64,000 nucleotides of DNA from Treponema berlinense. Lineage in GTDB: Bacteria > Spirochaetota > Spirochaetia > Treponematales > Treponemataceae. The stretch spans positions 1 through 64,000 of the forward strand of contig NZ_FUXC01000001.1 of assembly GCF_900167025.1 (NCBI RefSeq). The letters run 5' to 3'. Every line of letters begins with the position of its first letter. The stretch's first letter is position 1. The position numbers and the translations under genes are program-made. The notes under the pieces were generated by a model. That model had not been told where the DNA came from and did not search any database. It saw only the letters and a list, made by a program, of their open reading frames with translations. This document shows positions 25,325-33,867 of this stretch, piece by piece.

Positions 25325-25363
25325 GTTTACCGTGCAAATTTTTGTACGGACGGGAGAAATAAA

Positions 25364-26626
25364 ATGGCAAAAGATAAGGTTGTTCTTGCTTATTCTGGTG
25401 GATTGGATACAACGGTTATCATTCCTTGGCTTAAAGAAAATTATGACTACGATGTTATCGCTGTGTGTATTGATGTTGGTCAGTGCGACGACTGGGAACA
25501 CATTAAGGCTCGTGCGCTCAAAACTGGTGCTTCCGCCTGCTATGTTGTAGATGCCCGTCAGGAATATATTGAAGAATATATTTGGCCGGCTCTCAAGGCA
25601 AATGCTGTTTACGAAGACGAATATCTCTTGGGAACTTCAACTGCCCGTCCTTTAATTGGAAAAATTCTTGTTGAATATGCAAGACAGGAAGGTGCTGTGG
25701 CAATTTGTCACGGTGCGACAGGAAAAGGAAATGATCAGGTTCGTTTTGAACTTGCAATCAAGGCTTTTGCCCCAGACCTGAAGGTTATTGCCGCATGGCG
25801 CGATCCAAAATGGAATATGGACAGCCGCGAAGCAGAAATCAAATTTTTGGAAGACCGCGGACTTGAAGTTCCAATGAAAAAAGACCAGTCATATTCCCGT
25901 GACGAAAACATCTGGCACATCAGCCACGAAGGCCTTGAACTTGAAAAAACTTCAAACGAGCCTAACTACAAGCACATGCTCAAAAATACAGTTGTTCCGG
26001 AAGAAGCGGGCGACGGCGAATACGTTACAATCGAATGGGAAAAAGGAATTCCTGTAAGCTTGAACGGCAAAAAAATGAACGGTCTTGAACTTATGCTCGA
26101 ACTGAATAAAATTGCCGGAAGAAACGGAGTTGGAATTGCCGACATCTGCGAAAACCGCTGTGTTGGAATGAAAAGCCGCGGAGTTTACGAAACACCGGCT
26201 GGAACAGTTCTCTATTTTGCTCACAGAATGATGGATCATATCTGTCTTGACCGCGATACTTACCACTACAAGCAGCAGGTTGCACTCCGCCTTGCAGAGC
26301 TTATCTACGACGGAAAAGTATTTACACCGCTGTACGACGCTTTGATGGCATTTGTTGATTCAACTCAGCAGACTGTCACAGGCTGGACAAAAGTAAAACT
26401 CGTAAAGGGAATGATCCGCGCCGCAGGTTCAGATTCAAAATACAGCCTTTACAACGAAAATATCGCTTCATTTACAACAGGCGAACTTTACGACCACAAG
26501 GACGCACAGGGCTTTATTACCTTGTTCGGCTTGCCTCTTAAAGTGCGCGCAATGATGGAACAGAGTGTTGGCGAAGGCCGCGCGATTGCAGAAAGCAAAA
26601 GCCTTAAAAAACGCCCGACAGAGTAA
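25364..26626 (+). CDS. argG: Argininosuccinate synthase
   Basis: A 420-aa ATP-dependent ligase joining citrulline and aspartate in arginine synthesis. The N-terminal PP-loop [12 protein letters not shown] starts at residue 8, and [27 protein letters not shown] and [29 protein letters not shown] are family signatures. The ATG at 25364 follows GGGAG (25352-25356); an upstream in-frame Met at 25310 lies within the promoter and ARG boxes. Two ArgR-like palindromes over the promoter suggest arginine repression. No other arg gene is in the window, and a strong terminator ends the unit. Confidence 0.97.
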   Translation: MAKDKVVLAYSGGLDTTVIIPWLKENYDYDVIAVCIDVGQCDDWEHIKARALKTGASACYVVDARQEYIEEYIWPALKANAVYEDEYLLGTSTARPLIGKILVEYARQEGAVAICHGATGKGNDQVRFELAIKAFAPDLKVIAAWRDPKWNMDSREAEIKFLEDRGLEVPMKKDQSYSRDENIWHISHEGLELEKTSNEPNYKHMLKNTVVPEEAGDGEYVTIEWEKGIPVSLNGKKMNGLELMLELNKIAGRNGVGIADICENRCVGMKSRGVYETPAGTVLYFAHRMMDHICLDRDTYHYKQQVALRLAELIYDGKVFTPLYDALMAFVDSTQQTVTGWTKVKLVKGMIRAAGSDSKYSLYNENIASFTTGELYDHKDAQGFITLFGLPLKVRAMMEQSVGEGRAIAESKSLKKRPTE

Positions 26627-26641
26627 TAATTTTTAACAACG

Positions 26642-26678
26642 AACGTCCTGAAAGTTTTTTTCGGGACGTTTTTTTTAT
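26642..26678 (+). terminator. Terminator after argG
   Basis: AACGTCCTGAAA pairs with TTTCGGGACGTT over 12 bp with one G-T, then eight T residues. Confidence 0.85.
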
Positions 26679-26689
26679 TTTTGGAGCGC

Positions 26690-26937
26690 AATCTGCCGTC
26701 TAGCCGGCTCTTACTGCAAGTCCTCCTTCGCCGTGCTCAGTCCGGGCCTTATAGCCCGGGGTGTTTGCATGCTGGCGCATGCTGCGGCTTTTGCTGGCGC
26801 AAAACCCGTTTATTTTACATGTGCGCAAAAGCGCACGACCGGGCCTTATAGCCCGGGGTGGAGCACCGAAGTTGCCGGAACGGCAATGGAGCGGCAGCGA
26901 AAGTGCGGAAGACCGGTTTGAGCGCAAAATGTGCTCC
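26690..26937 (+). repeat. Composite (double) modular intergenic repeat
   Basis: Two units in a row. Each half contains the palindrome CCGGGC-CTTATA-GCCCGG. The shared core holds GCATGC-TGGC-GCATGC, TGCGGCTTTTGCTGGCGCAA and GTGCGC-AAAA-GCGCAC; the second unit continues GGTGGAGC, hairpin TTGCCG-GAA-CGGCAA, TGGAGCGGCAGCGAAAGTGC and ends GTGCTCC. The core is almost identical to those at 38334 and 58847. No gene is seen in 26627-26981. Confidence 0.75.
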
Positions 26938-26981
26938 TGAATTTTTATAATTTTGATTTTCCGTGCTATAATTTTTCTATT

Positions 26982-28293
26982 ATGAAAATTAAACTTTCTT
27001 TTTTGGCTTTTTTTGCTGTTTTTTTTTGTTTTGGGCTGTCAGACTTCTTATGTCGAAAAAATTGAGGATGAGAATTCTAGTGTCGGACAGGCGGAATTTG
27101 AGAATTTTACTCAAAAAAAGTATTCGCCTGTTTCACTGAAAGAGTTTTCTGACGGTTTTAATCACGCACGCTATATTTACAAAAATTCTGTTCCTCCTTA
27201 CAAGCTTTATGACGAAGAGCAGATTGCAGGCATTGCCGAAAATATGGTCTTTTTGCAGAATCCTGACGGCGGCTGGACAAAAAATCTTGATTATCAGCGG
27301 ATTTTTACTTTGGAAGAACTTAAAGCTCTTCAGGAAAAAAACAGCAGGCTCAAACCTGTCACCTACCATCTTAAGACCGAATCTCACGGAAGCACGATGG
27401 ACAACCGCAATATTTTTTCTCAAATTCGTTATCTTGCAAATGTTTACATGCAGATTCCTGAAAAACGCTATGCAGAATGCGCAAAACGCGGAATTTTGTG
27501 GATTTTGAATGCGCAGGAACCGAATACCGGCGGTTTTACCGGGGCGGACGTTTTTGCTATAACTTTTAACGACGATGTAATGGCGGACGTTCTTTCTTTT
27601 TTGAACGAGGTTGTTCAAAACCGGAAACTTTATGCTTTTGTTGATGAAGAAACTTGCGCCCGCGCTCAAAATGCGTATTCTCGTGGAATTGAGTGTATCT
27701 TAAAAACTCAGATTAAGGTTACTTTGGACAACGGCTCTAAAATTCTTACGGCTTGGTGCCAGCAGCACAGTTACGAAAATTATGCTCCTGTCTGGGCGAG
27801 GGAATTTGAACCGCCTTCAATCTGTTCAACTGAATCTAAAAACGTGGTTAAGTTTTTGATGAAAATTGAAAATCCTTCGCCTGAAATTCAAAATGCGATT
27901 ATTTCCGCCTGCGAATTTTTTGACAGACCGGAAATTCGCATTCATGGCAAAAAACTCGTAAGAAAAACACGCAAGGCTGAAGTTCTGAACGGGCGTTATT
28001 ACGATTATGAGCAGGTCCTGGTTGATGAGCCGTCTGCTCCGGACTTGTGGGCGCGTTTTTATGCGCTGGATTCTTCTTTTGACGTTGAGACTGGTGCAAG
28101 AAAAACTATCTCAGGAACTTATCCTTCTGTCTTAAAACCTGTTTGGTGCGACCGCGGATGCAAGTATGTCGAAGATTTTAATTCTCTTTCTGTCGAAAGA
28201 CGCAACGGCTACGGATATACAACTTCTTCTATGGAAAGACTGATTTCGACCGACTTTCCTGCATGGAAAAGGAAAAACGGAATTAGCCGCTAA
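26982..28293 (+). CDS. Pectate lyase lipoprotein (PL10-type), split by a frameshift in a T9 tract
   Basis: Exported enzyme that beta-eliminates polygalacturonate. The body, from 27013 on, carries PL10 hallmarks: NPDGGWTKN, the STMDNRN...QIRYLANVY block, FNDDVM, LTAWCQQHS followed by AREFEPPS, DLWARFYAL and ERRNGYGY. The natural start is ATG 26982, giving MKIKLSFLAFFAVFF, but that frame ends soon afterwards. The body is in the other frame and continues FVLGCQTS, a perfect lipobox. The frames meet inside nine T residues (27019-27027); eight T would give one continuous lipoprotein of about 435 aa. A TATAAT at 26967-26972 lies ten bases before the ATG. Either phase variation, transcriptional slippage or a read error explains it; otherwise the enzyme would lack its signal. 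Confidence 0.8.
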
Positions 28294-28394
28294 AAACTGA
28301 GCCGATTTTTTTACATTTATCTCATATTTTTTTCATCATTTTATAACATTTGGATTTTATCTTTTCGTTAAACCATTTGGAGGTACAAATTAAA

Positions 28395-29951
28395 ATGATG
28401 AAAAGAAAAGAAATTTCACAGGAAAGCTTTCGTGGAATGATGAAACTTGCAGTTGGAGCGGCAATGTTCGCTGCAATGGCTTTTACTTCAAAAGTAGACG
28501 CTCAGCAGATTCAGGTAAATCCTACTGGAAAAGGAACTCCTAAATACGTCTTTTTGTTCATTGGCGACGGAATGAGCTATCCTCAGATTCAGAGTTCTGC
28601 ATATTATCTTGGAAAAGACGCCGCAGGAATTGTTGACACTGTTAAAAAATCAGAAAATCCAAAAGATTCACCTTATGGCGAAAATTTGAGCTTTATGAAT
28701 TTCCCGGTTGCAGGAAGTGCCCAGACTTACGATGCGACATCTTTTGCGCCAGATTCAGCTTCGACCGCAACATCAATCCTTACCGGAAAAAAGACACATT
28801 CTAGTTCTATCAATGTTGACATTACAAAAAAGCAGAAATTCCGCACGATTGCTGAACAGCTTCGCGACCAGAAAAACTGGAAAATCGGTGTAATTACAAG
28901 CGTAAACTTGAACCACGCAACTCCGGCGGCTTCTTACGCTCATCAGGCGAGCAGAAAGTCAAACTATCCGATTGGACTTGAGCTTGTCGCTTCAAACTTC
29001 GACTATTTTGCTGGCGGAGCCTTGATGGAACCTCAGGACAAAAAAAATGACAAGGAGTCAATTTATTCTCTTGCCCAGAAAGCCGGCTATAAAGTTTGCT
29101 TTACACAAAAAGATGCTTCATCTCTCAAAAACGGAGACAAGGCTCTTGTAATTGCGGAAAAACTTGCAGATTCAGACGCGATGAACTATGCTCAGGACGC
29201 TCAGAAAGGCGAATGGACGCTCCGCGATTACGTAAAAAAGGGAATTGAAGTTCTCGACAACAAAAAAGGTTTTTTTATGGAAATTGAAGGCGGAAAAATC
29301 GACTGGGCCTGCCACGCAAACGATGCACGTTCAACAATTGCCGACACTGTAGCTCTTTCTGACGCCGTAAAAGAAGCAATCGACTTTTACAACAAACACC
29401 CTAAGGAAACTCTCATTCTTGTAACTGCCGACCACGAAACTGGCGGACTTACAATCGGATTTGCCGGAACAGACTACAATTTGTTCTTCAACACGCTCAA
29501 AAACCAGAAAATTTCGTATGCAAAATACGATTCTGACTTTATTTCAAATTACAAGAAAAACAACACTTCTTTTGACGATGTGATGAAGGACGTGACTGAA
29601 TTGTTTGGACTTAAAGTTCCTGGTTCGGAAGGAAGCAACAAAAACGGCGGACTCGTGCTTACAGATTACGAATATTCAAGACTTAAGGACGCATACGCAA
29701 AAACAATGTCTGGCGACAAAAAACGCGACCAGCGAGAATACGAGCTTTACGGAACTTATGAACCTCTTTCTGTAACAATCACACACATTTTGAACAACAA
29801 GAGCGGAATCGGATTCACATCTTATTCGCACACAGGCCTTCCAGTTCCAGTTTTCGCGCTTGGCGCAGGTCAGAACGAATTCGGCGGATATTACGATAAC
29901 ACCGACATCTACAAAAAAATGGCTGCTTTGACAAAAGTTGTTCAGGATTAG
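28395..29951 (+). CDS. Alkaline phosphatase (PhoA family)
   Basis: A 518-aa periplasmic or surface phosphomonoesterase. The signal region is unusual, with a charged start MMKRKEISQESFRG before the hydrophobic core MMKLAVGAAMFAAMAF, and cleavage likely at VDAQQ. Active-site signatures are FIGDGMSYPQ (metal Asp), PDSASTATSILTG (phosphorylated Ser), HATPAASYAHQ, EIEGGKIDWACHANDA and TADHETGGL, with SYSHTGLPVPVFALG giving the last His. GGAGG (28379-28383) supports the ATG at 28395. It lies 100 bp after the pectate lyase gene with no terminator evident between them. No Pho box was identified. Confidence 0.93.
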   Translation: MMKRKEISQESFRGMMKLAVGAAMFAAMAFTSKVDAQQIQVNPTGKGTPKYVFLFIGDGMSYPQIQSSAYYLGKDAAGIVDTVKKSENPKDSPYGENLSFMNFPVAGSAQTYDATSFAPDSASTATSILTGKKTHSSSINVDITKKQKFRTIAEQLRDQKNWKIGVITSVNLNHATPAASYAHQASRKSNYPIGLELVASNFDYFAGGALMEPQDKKNDKESIYSLAQKAGYKVCFTQKDASSLKNGDKALVIAEKLADSDAMNYAQDAQKGEWTLRDYVKKGIEVLDNKKGFFMEIEGGKIDWACHANDARSTIADTVALSDAVKEAIDFYNKHPKETLILVTADHETGGLTIGFAGTDYNLFFNTLKNQKISYAKYDSDFISNYKKNNTSFDDVMKDVTELFGLKVPGSEGSNKNGGLVLTDYEYSRLKDAYAKTMSGDKKRDQREYELYGTYEPLSVTITHILNNKSGIGFTSYSHTGLPVPVFALGAGQNEFGGYYDNTDIYKKMAALTKVVQD

Positions 29952-29985
29952 ACAACGTACAGACAACGTACAGACAACGTATCAG
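29951..29985 (+). repeat. Tandem 11-bp repeat at the phosphatase stop codon
   Basis: GACAACGTACA is repeated three times, the last copy imperfect (GACAACGTATC), starting on the last base of the stop codon. Confidence 0.8.
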
Positions 29986-30025
29986 TAGTTCAAAATTAAA
30001 TAAAAATAGAAAGGAAATTAAAAAA

Positions 30026-31189
30026 ATGTCCAGATTATCACGTTCGACAGTTTCGGTTATTGTTTCGCTTGCGTGCATTGCGGCTATGCTTTTTATTCCT
30101 ACGGGTTTTGAAGGAGCCTTGCAGTTTAAGGATGCCGTAAAATGCCGTGCAAAAATAATCGAAGTTGACAACAGCCGTTTTATTGATACTGGACTTATTC
30201 GCACTGGACAGCAGGTGTGCACTGTCCGCTTCTTGTCTGGAAGATTTAAGGGAAGAATTGCAGAAGGCTGGAATATGCTCAACGGCTCTCTTTCACAGGA
30301 CAAAATCTTCCGGCCGGGAGACACGGCCCAGGCTCTCGTTCAGTGGGAATTTTCCGACGTAAAAAATCCAAAAAAGGGAAGTGAGCAGATAATTTCGGTC
30401 AATCTTATCGATCATTTCCGCCTTCGTGGCGAACTTATCCTTGCCCTTGCGTTTTCTGTCTTCCTCATAGTTTTTGCAGGAGCAACAGGAGTCCGCTCAG
30501 TCCTTTCTTTTATTTTTACAGTCCTTGCGCTTTGGAAAATCATTGTTCCGCTTTATCTAAAAGGTTTTGATCCAATGCTTACGGGGCTTTTGGGAACCGC
30601 ATTTTTAACGGTCGTTATAATCGCGCTCGTCTACGGTTTTGACCGCCGTCTTTTTTCTGCTGCCGGTGGAGCTATGCTTGGAATCGTTTTTTGCGCAGTT
30701 CTTTCGATTGTGTGCACAAAAACTCTAAAACTTCACGGCGCTGTCATGGCCCATTCGGAAAGCCTTTTGTATTCAGGATTTCAGTATTTAAACCTTACAA
30801 AAATCTTTATGAGCAGCATTTGCATTGGAGCGAGCGGTTCCGTTATGGATCTTGCGGTCGATATAACATCTGCCGTCAACGAGGTTGTAAAAAAATGTCC
30901 GTCAATCAGCCGTCTCGAAGCTATAAAATCCGGTCTTGCCGTTGCACGGGCCGCAATGGGAACCATGACGACAACTCTTCTTCTTGCATATTCCGGAACC
31001 TGTCTTGCGCTTTTAATGACTTTTATGGCGCAGGGAACTCCGCTTTACAATATTTTGAACAACAATCAGGTCGCCGCCGAAATAATAAACACCGTCGCAG
31101 GAAGTTTTGGACTTGCGGCGACCGCCCCGTTTACAGCGTTTTTGGCTGGAATGATTCTTGCAAAAAAATCAAAAAAACACGTCGATTGA
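30026..31189 (+). CDS. YibE/F family membrane protein
   Basis: A 387-aa inner-membrane protein of the YibE/F family, whose function is not established. An N-terminal membrane segment is followed by an extracytoplasmic domain of about 100 residues (VKCRAKIIEVDNS..., VCTVRFLSGRFKGR). At least seven membrane helices follow, with the family motifs GVRSVLSFIFTVLALWKIIVP, SSICIGASGSVMDLAVDI and MGTMTTTLLLAYSG. It begins 75 bp after the phosphatase gene; AAAGGAAA (30010-30017) is the ribosome site. Transport of a small solute is often suggested for the family, but nothing here tests it. Confidence 0.85.
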   Translation: MSRLSRSTVSVIVSLACIAAMLFIPTGFEGALQFKDAVKCRAKIIEVDNSRFIDTGLIRTGQQVCTVRFLSGRFKGRIAEGWNMLNGSLSQDKIFRPGDTAQALVQWEFSDVKNPKKGSEQIISVNLIDHFRLRGELILALAFSVFLIVFAGATGVRSVLSFIFTVLALWKIIVPLYLKGFDPMLTGLLGTAFLTVVIIALVYGFDRRLFSAAGGAMLGIVFCAVLSIVCTKTLKLHGAVMAHSESLLYSGFQYLNLTKIFMSSICIGASGSVMDLAVDITSAVNEVVKKCPSISRLEAIKSGLAVARAAMGTMTTTLLLAYSGTCLALLMTFMAQGTPLYNILNNNQVAAEIINTVAGSFGLAATAPFTAFLAGMILAKKSKKHVD

Positions 31190-31228
31190 TTTTTTACCGC
31201 TTTTTTTTCATAATTATATAAAAAATTT

Positions 31229-31352
31229 GGGGGCATTTTTGTGGCTGGGCCACAAAAACCGGGCTGTACGCCGTTGCGCTGTTCGCTTCATTAAAACGCC
31301 AGTTAAAAACTGCCGTTTCAACGCCTTTGGCGCGGCTCCCATCCCTTGCCCG
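31229..31352 (-). repeat. Modular intergenic repeat, minus orientation
   Basis: On the minus strand it reads CGGGCAAGGGATGGGAGCCGCGCC, hairpin segments, GAAGCGAACAGCGC, ACAGCCCGG, then a perfect 10-bp hairpin TTTTTGTGGC-CCA-GCCACAAAAA and TGCCCCCAAA. The GGGATGG and ACAGCCCG blocks match the plus-strand copy at 49238. It is opposite in orientation to both flanking genes. Confidence 0.65.
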
Positions 31353-31366
31353 AAAAATATATAAAA

Positions 31367-32299
31367 ATGAAAACTTTCAAAATCCTTTCCGAAAAAAAAA
31401 TCCGCCTCGATGAACTTTTGCGTCAAAATCTTCCATTGCTCTTAAAAACAGAAATTTCCAATTCAAAAATCCGCCGTCTTATCGTTGCAGGAGCGGTAAG
31501 CGTAAATCAAAAACAGGTTTTTGTGCCTTCTTTTACGGTTTTTGCAAAATCTTCCGTCTTTGTTTCTGTCGACGAAGAAAAACTTTTTTACGAAAAACAA
31601 CCCGACGACATAAAATTTGAGCTTACAGAAAAAAATGTTCTTTTTGAGGACGAATACATAATCGTAGTGAACAAGCCGTCGCATTTTCCGACCGAAAAAT
31701 CTATGGTCGAAACCCGGGATAATCTTCACGCGGCTGTCGTCCGCTATCTTTTTGCAAGACAAAAAATTCAAAATCCGAATGCAAAAAATCCGCCTTATTG
31801 CGGCATAATGCACCGTCTTGACCGCGACACTTCCGGTGTAATTCTTTTTACAAAAAAACGCGAAGCAAATGCCGCCTGCCACGACATGTTTGAGCAGCAT
31901 ACCGCGAAAAAAACTTACGTTGCGGCCATTTTAAAAGAACCTGCCTCAAAAAAAATTACAGTTGATTTTCCAATGGGCAGAATAAGCCCGAAAGGTCAGA
32001 GCGCAAAATGGGGAAAACTTTCCGAAGTTAAAGGAGGCTTAAAAAGCCGCACTGAATTTGAGTTTTTTAAAGCAAATTCCCGATTTTTTTTGTATTATTG
32101 CAAACCTCTTACAGGACGCACTCATCAGATCCGCGTTCATTTGGCAAGCCTTGGCTGTCCGATTTTGGGAGACGAATTATACGGCGGAAAACCTTATAAG
32201 CGGATTATGCTGCATGCTGTAAGCCTTAGTTTTCCTCATCCGGCAACAAAAAAAATAATAACCGTAACCGCTCCGCTTCCAGATGAATTTTCAGATTAA
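31367..32299 (+). CDS. RluA-family pseudouridine synthase
   Basis: A 310-aa RNA-modifying enzyme. An S4-like RNA-binding segment at residues 10-70 (RLDELLRQNLPLL..., SKIRRLIVAGAVSVNQK) precedes the catalytic domain with VVNKPSHFPT, the HRLDRDTSG motif holding the catalytic Asp, and the GRTHQIRVHLASLGCPILGD signature. rRNA or tRNA is the likely target, but the site cannot be assigned to RluC, RluD or another subgroup. The start at 31367 (MKTFKIL) follows AT-rich sequence without a good ribosome site. Confidence 0.9.
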   Translation: MKTFKILSEKKIRLDELLRQNLPLLLKTEISNSKIRRLIVAGAVSVNQKQVFVPSFTVFAKSSVFVSVDEEKLFYEKQPDDIKFELTEKNVLFEDEYIIVVNKPSHFPTEKSMVETRDNLHAAVVRYLFARQKIQNPNAKNPPYCGIMHRLDRDTSGVILFTKKREANAACHDMFEQHTAKKTYVAAILKEPASKKITVDFPMGRISPKGQSAKWGKLSEVKGGLKSRTEFEFFKANSRFFLYYCKPLTGRTHQIRVHLASLGCPILGDELYGGKPYKRIMLHAVSLSFPHPATKKIITVTAPLPDEFSD

Positions 32300-32322
32300 A
32301 TAAATTTGCGCTTAGTTTTGAT

Positions 32323-32351
32323 TTTACAGTTTTTTAGTTTGGTTGTATAAT
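32323..32351 (+). promoter_or_regulatory. Promoter abutting the FHA gene start codon
   Basis: TTTACA (32323-32328), 17 bp, perfect TATAAT (32346-32351); predicted transcription start about 32358 against the ATG at 32359, with no Shine-Dalgarno site. Confidence 0.6.
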
Positions 32352-32358
32352 TTTATTC

Positions 32359-32703
32359 ATGCAGGATACTACAATTGTAACAAGTTCGCCTGTCGGTCAG
32401 CATTTGGAAAAAATTGCTGATTCAAGTCAGGTTTCGTATTTAATGTTTAACAAAAAGAAAATCAATCTGGTTGCCAAAATGACAATCGGCCGTTCTCCAG
32501 ACTGTAATATCGTAATCGACAACAAGCTTGCCAGCCGTTTGCATGCTTCGATTCAAAAAATCAAGGACGTTTTTTTTATAAAGGACGAAAATTCTACAAA
32601 CGGAACTTTTATTAACGGAAGGCGTATTCCAAACGACAAGTACGTTAAATTAAATCCGGGAGACAGGATTACAGTCGGTTCTGTAAATCTTGTTTTGGCG
32701 TAA
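32359..32703 (+). CDS. FHA-domain protein
   Basis: A 114-aa protein that is mostly one forkhead-associated domain, which binds phosphothreonine peptides. Residues 47-110 hold the signature: GRSPDCNIVIDN, SRLHASI and NSTNGTFINGRRI, with the Arg, Ser and Asn residues that contact phosphothreonine all kept. There is no membrane segment. It is the first gene of a group with a phosphoesterase (24 bp on) and a PknB-like Ser/Thr kinase, so it is a likely reader of the kinase's phosphorylation (inference). Transcription seems to start at or next to the ATG. Confidence 0.9.
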   Translation: MQDTTIVTSSPVGQHLEKIADSSQVSYLMFNKKKINLVAKMTIGRSPDCNIVIDNKLASRLHASIQKIKDVFFIKDENSTNGTFINGRRIPNDKYVKLNPGDRITVGSVNLVLA

Positions 32704-32726
32704 AAATTTGCCAAAAAGGGCTGTCC

Positions 32727-33824
32727 GTGGATTTAAAAACTGAACTTTTTAATATTTACCGCTCCGAAGATTTTCCTGAATATGATGATTTTATGCATCT
32801 TCTTGAAAAGGCCTTGAATCTTTTGGAAAATGAAAATTCACTTTACCGCCCGAAAGAAAAATATGGCGAAAAATTTTCCGGCGGGCTTTTGGATTTTTGC
32901 TCAGAAAAGAAATTCGGAAAAGAAAAAAAGCCGGTTGTCGTAATTCCAGACATTCATGCGCGCGAATATTTTTTGTGGCATATTCTTAATTTTGAAATTG
33001 AACTGGAAGATTTAAATAAAACCTCTGCTTCTGAAAAAAAATCCGGGCAGGAAAACGAAGATTGCTTAATTTCCGAAAAAATGAGCATTTTGGAAGCTTG
33101 CCAAAAAAAACTGATTTACCTTGTCTGCGTCGGAGACATTTTTCATTCAGAACTGCGCTGTTATGATCGCTGGAAAGAGGCATTTGCCGAATTTAACCGC
33201 GGCGTAATAAAAAACGAGGCGATGAATCAGGAAATGCTGGAAAACCTGAAAGTTTTGCAGATGATTTTAAAATTAAAGCTTTCTTGTCCGGAAAATTTTC
33301 ACTGCTTAAAGGGAAATCACGAAAATATTCTGAACGAGGAAGGCCGGGGAAATCATCCTTTTTATAAAATGGCTGCGGAAGGTGAAATGTTCTATCAGTT
33401 TATGTCAGAACAGTACGACGATGCTGTCATTTATATTTTAAGCTGCCTTGAGCACGCTTTGCCGCTATGTGCGGTTTTTCCAAATCTTGTCATAAGTCAT
33501 GCCGAGCCGTTTTTTGAATTGACCCGGTCAAAAATCATAAATTACAGAAAATTTCCTGAAGTAACGCTTGCTCTTACCTGGACGGCAAATGGCGAGGCAA
33601 AAAAAGACAGCGTTTCCGAAAGCATAAAAAATCTTCTTGGAAAAAACTGCGAAAATGCCGTGTGGATTGGCGGCCACAGGCCTGTAAAAAACAAATACGG
33701 ACTAAGGCAGAATGGAAAATATGTGCAGATTCATAACCCGGACGAAGAAAATATCGCTGTTGTCAAACCAGATAGAAAATTTAATCCGGAAACTGATATT
33801 TTGAGAGTGGATGTAGAAATTTAG
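32727..33824 (+). CDS. Calcineurin-like metallophosphoesterase
   Basis: A 365-aa cytoplasmic phosphoesterase. Motifs in order are VVVIPDIHAREYF (D-X-H near residue 75), CVGDIFHSEL (GD), CLKGNHENIL (GNHE), VISHAEPFF (H) and WIGGHRPVKNK (GH), the five blocks of binuclear-metal phosphoesterases of the PPP type. Start is GTG at 32727, six bases after AAAGGG (32715-32720); no ATG fits. Lying between an FHA-domain gene and a Ser/Thr kinase gene, it is a candidate cognate Ser/Thr phosphatase, which is inference. Inserts near residues 95-120 and 180-200 make it longer than minimal PPP phosphatases. Confidence 0.85.
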   Translation: MDLKTELFNIYRSEDFPEYDDFMHLLEKALNLLENENSLYRPKEKYGEKFSGGLLDFCSEKKFGKEKKPVVVIPDIHAREYFLWHILNFEIELEDLNKTSASEKKSGQENEDCLISEKMSILEACQKKLIYLVCVGDIFHSELRCYDRWKEAFAEFNRGVIKNEAMNQEMLENLKVLQMILKLKLSCPENFHCLKGNHENILNEEGRGNHPFYKMAAEGEMFYQFMSEQYDDAVIYILSCLEHALPLCAVFPNLVISHAEPFFELTRSKIINYRKFPEVTLALTWTANGEAKKDSVSESIKNLLGKNCENAVWIGGHRPVKNKYGLRQNGKYVQIHNPDEENIAVVKPDRKFNPETDILRVDVEI

Positions 33825-33867
33825 AACTAAAGTTTTAATCTTGACTTTTTATGGGAGCGTAAGTTTT

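Noticed and set aside
26690-26937. CRISPR array or coding gene in the repeat-rich gap after argG
   Set aside because: Repeated words are palindromes at irregular spacing, not equal repeats with unique spacers, and the open frames across it are low-quality.
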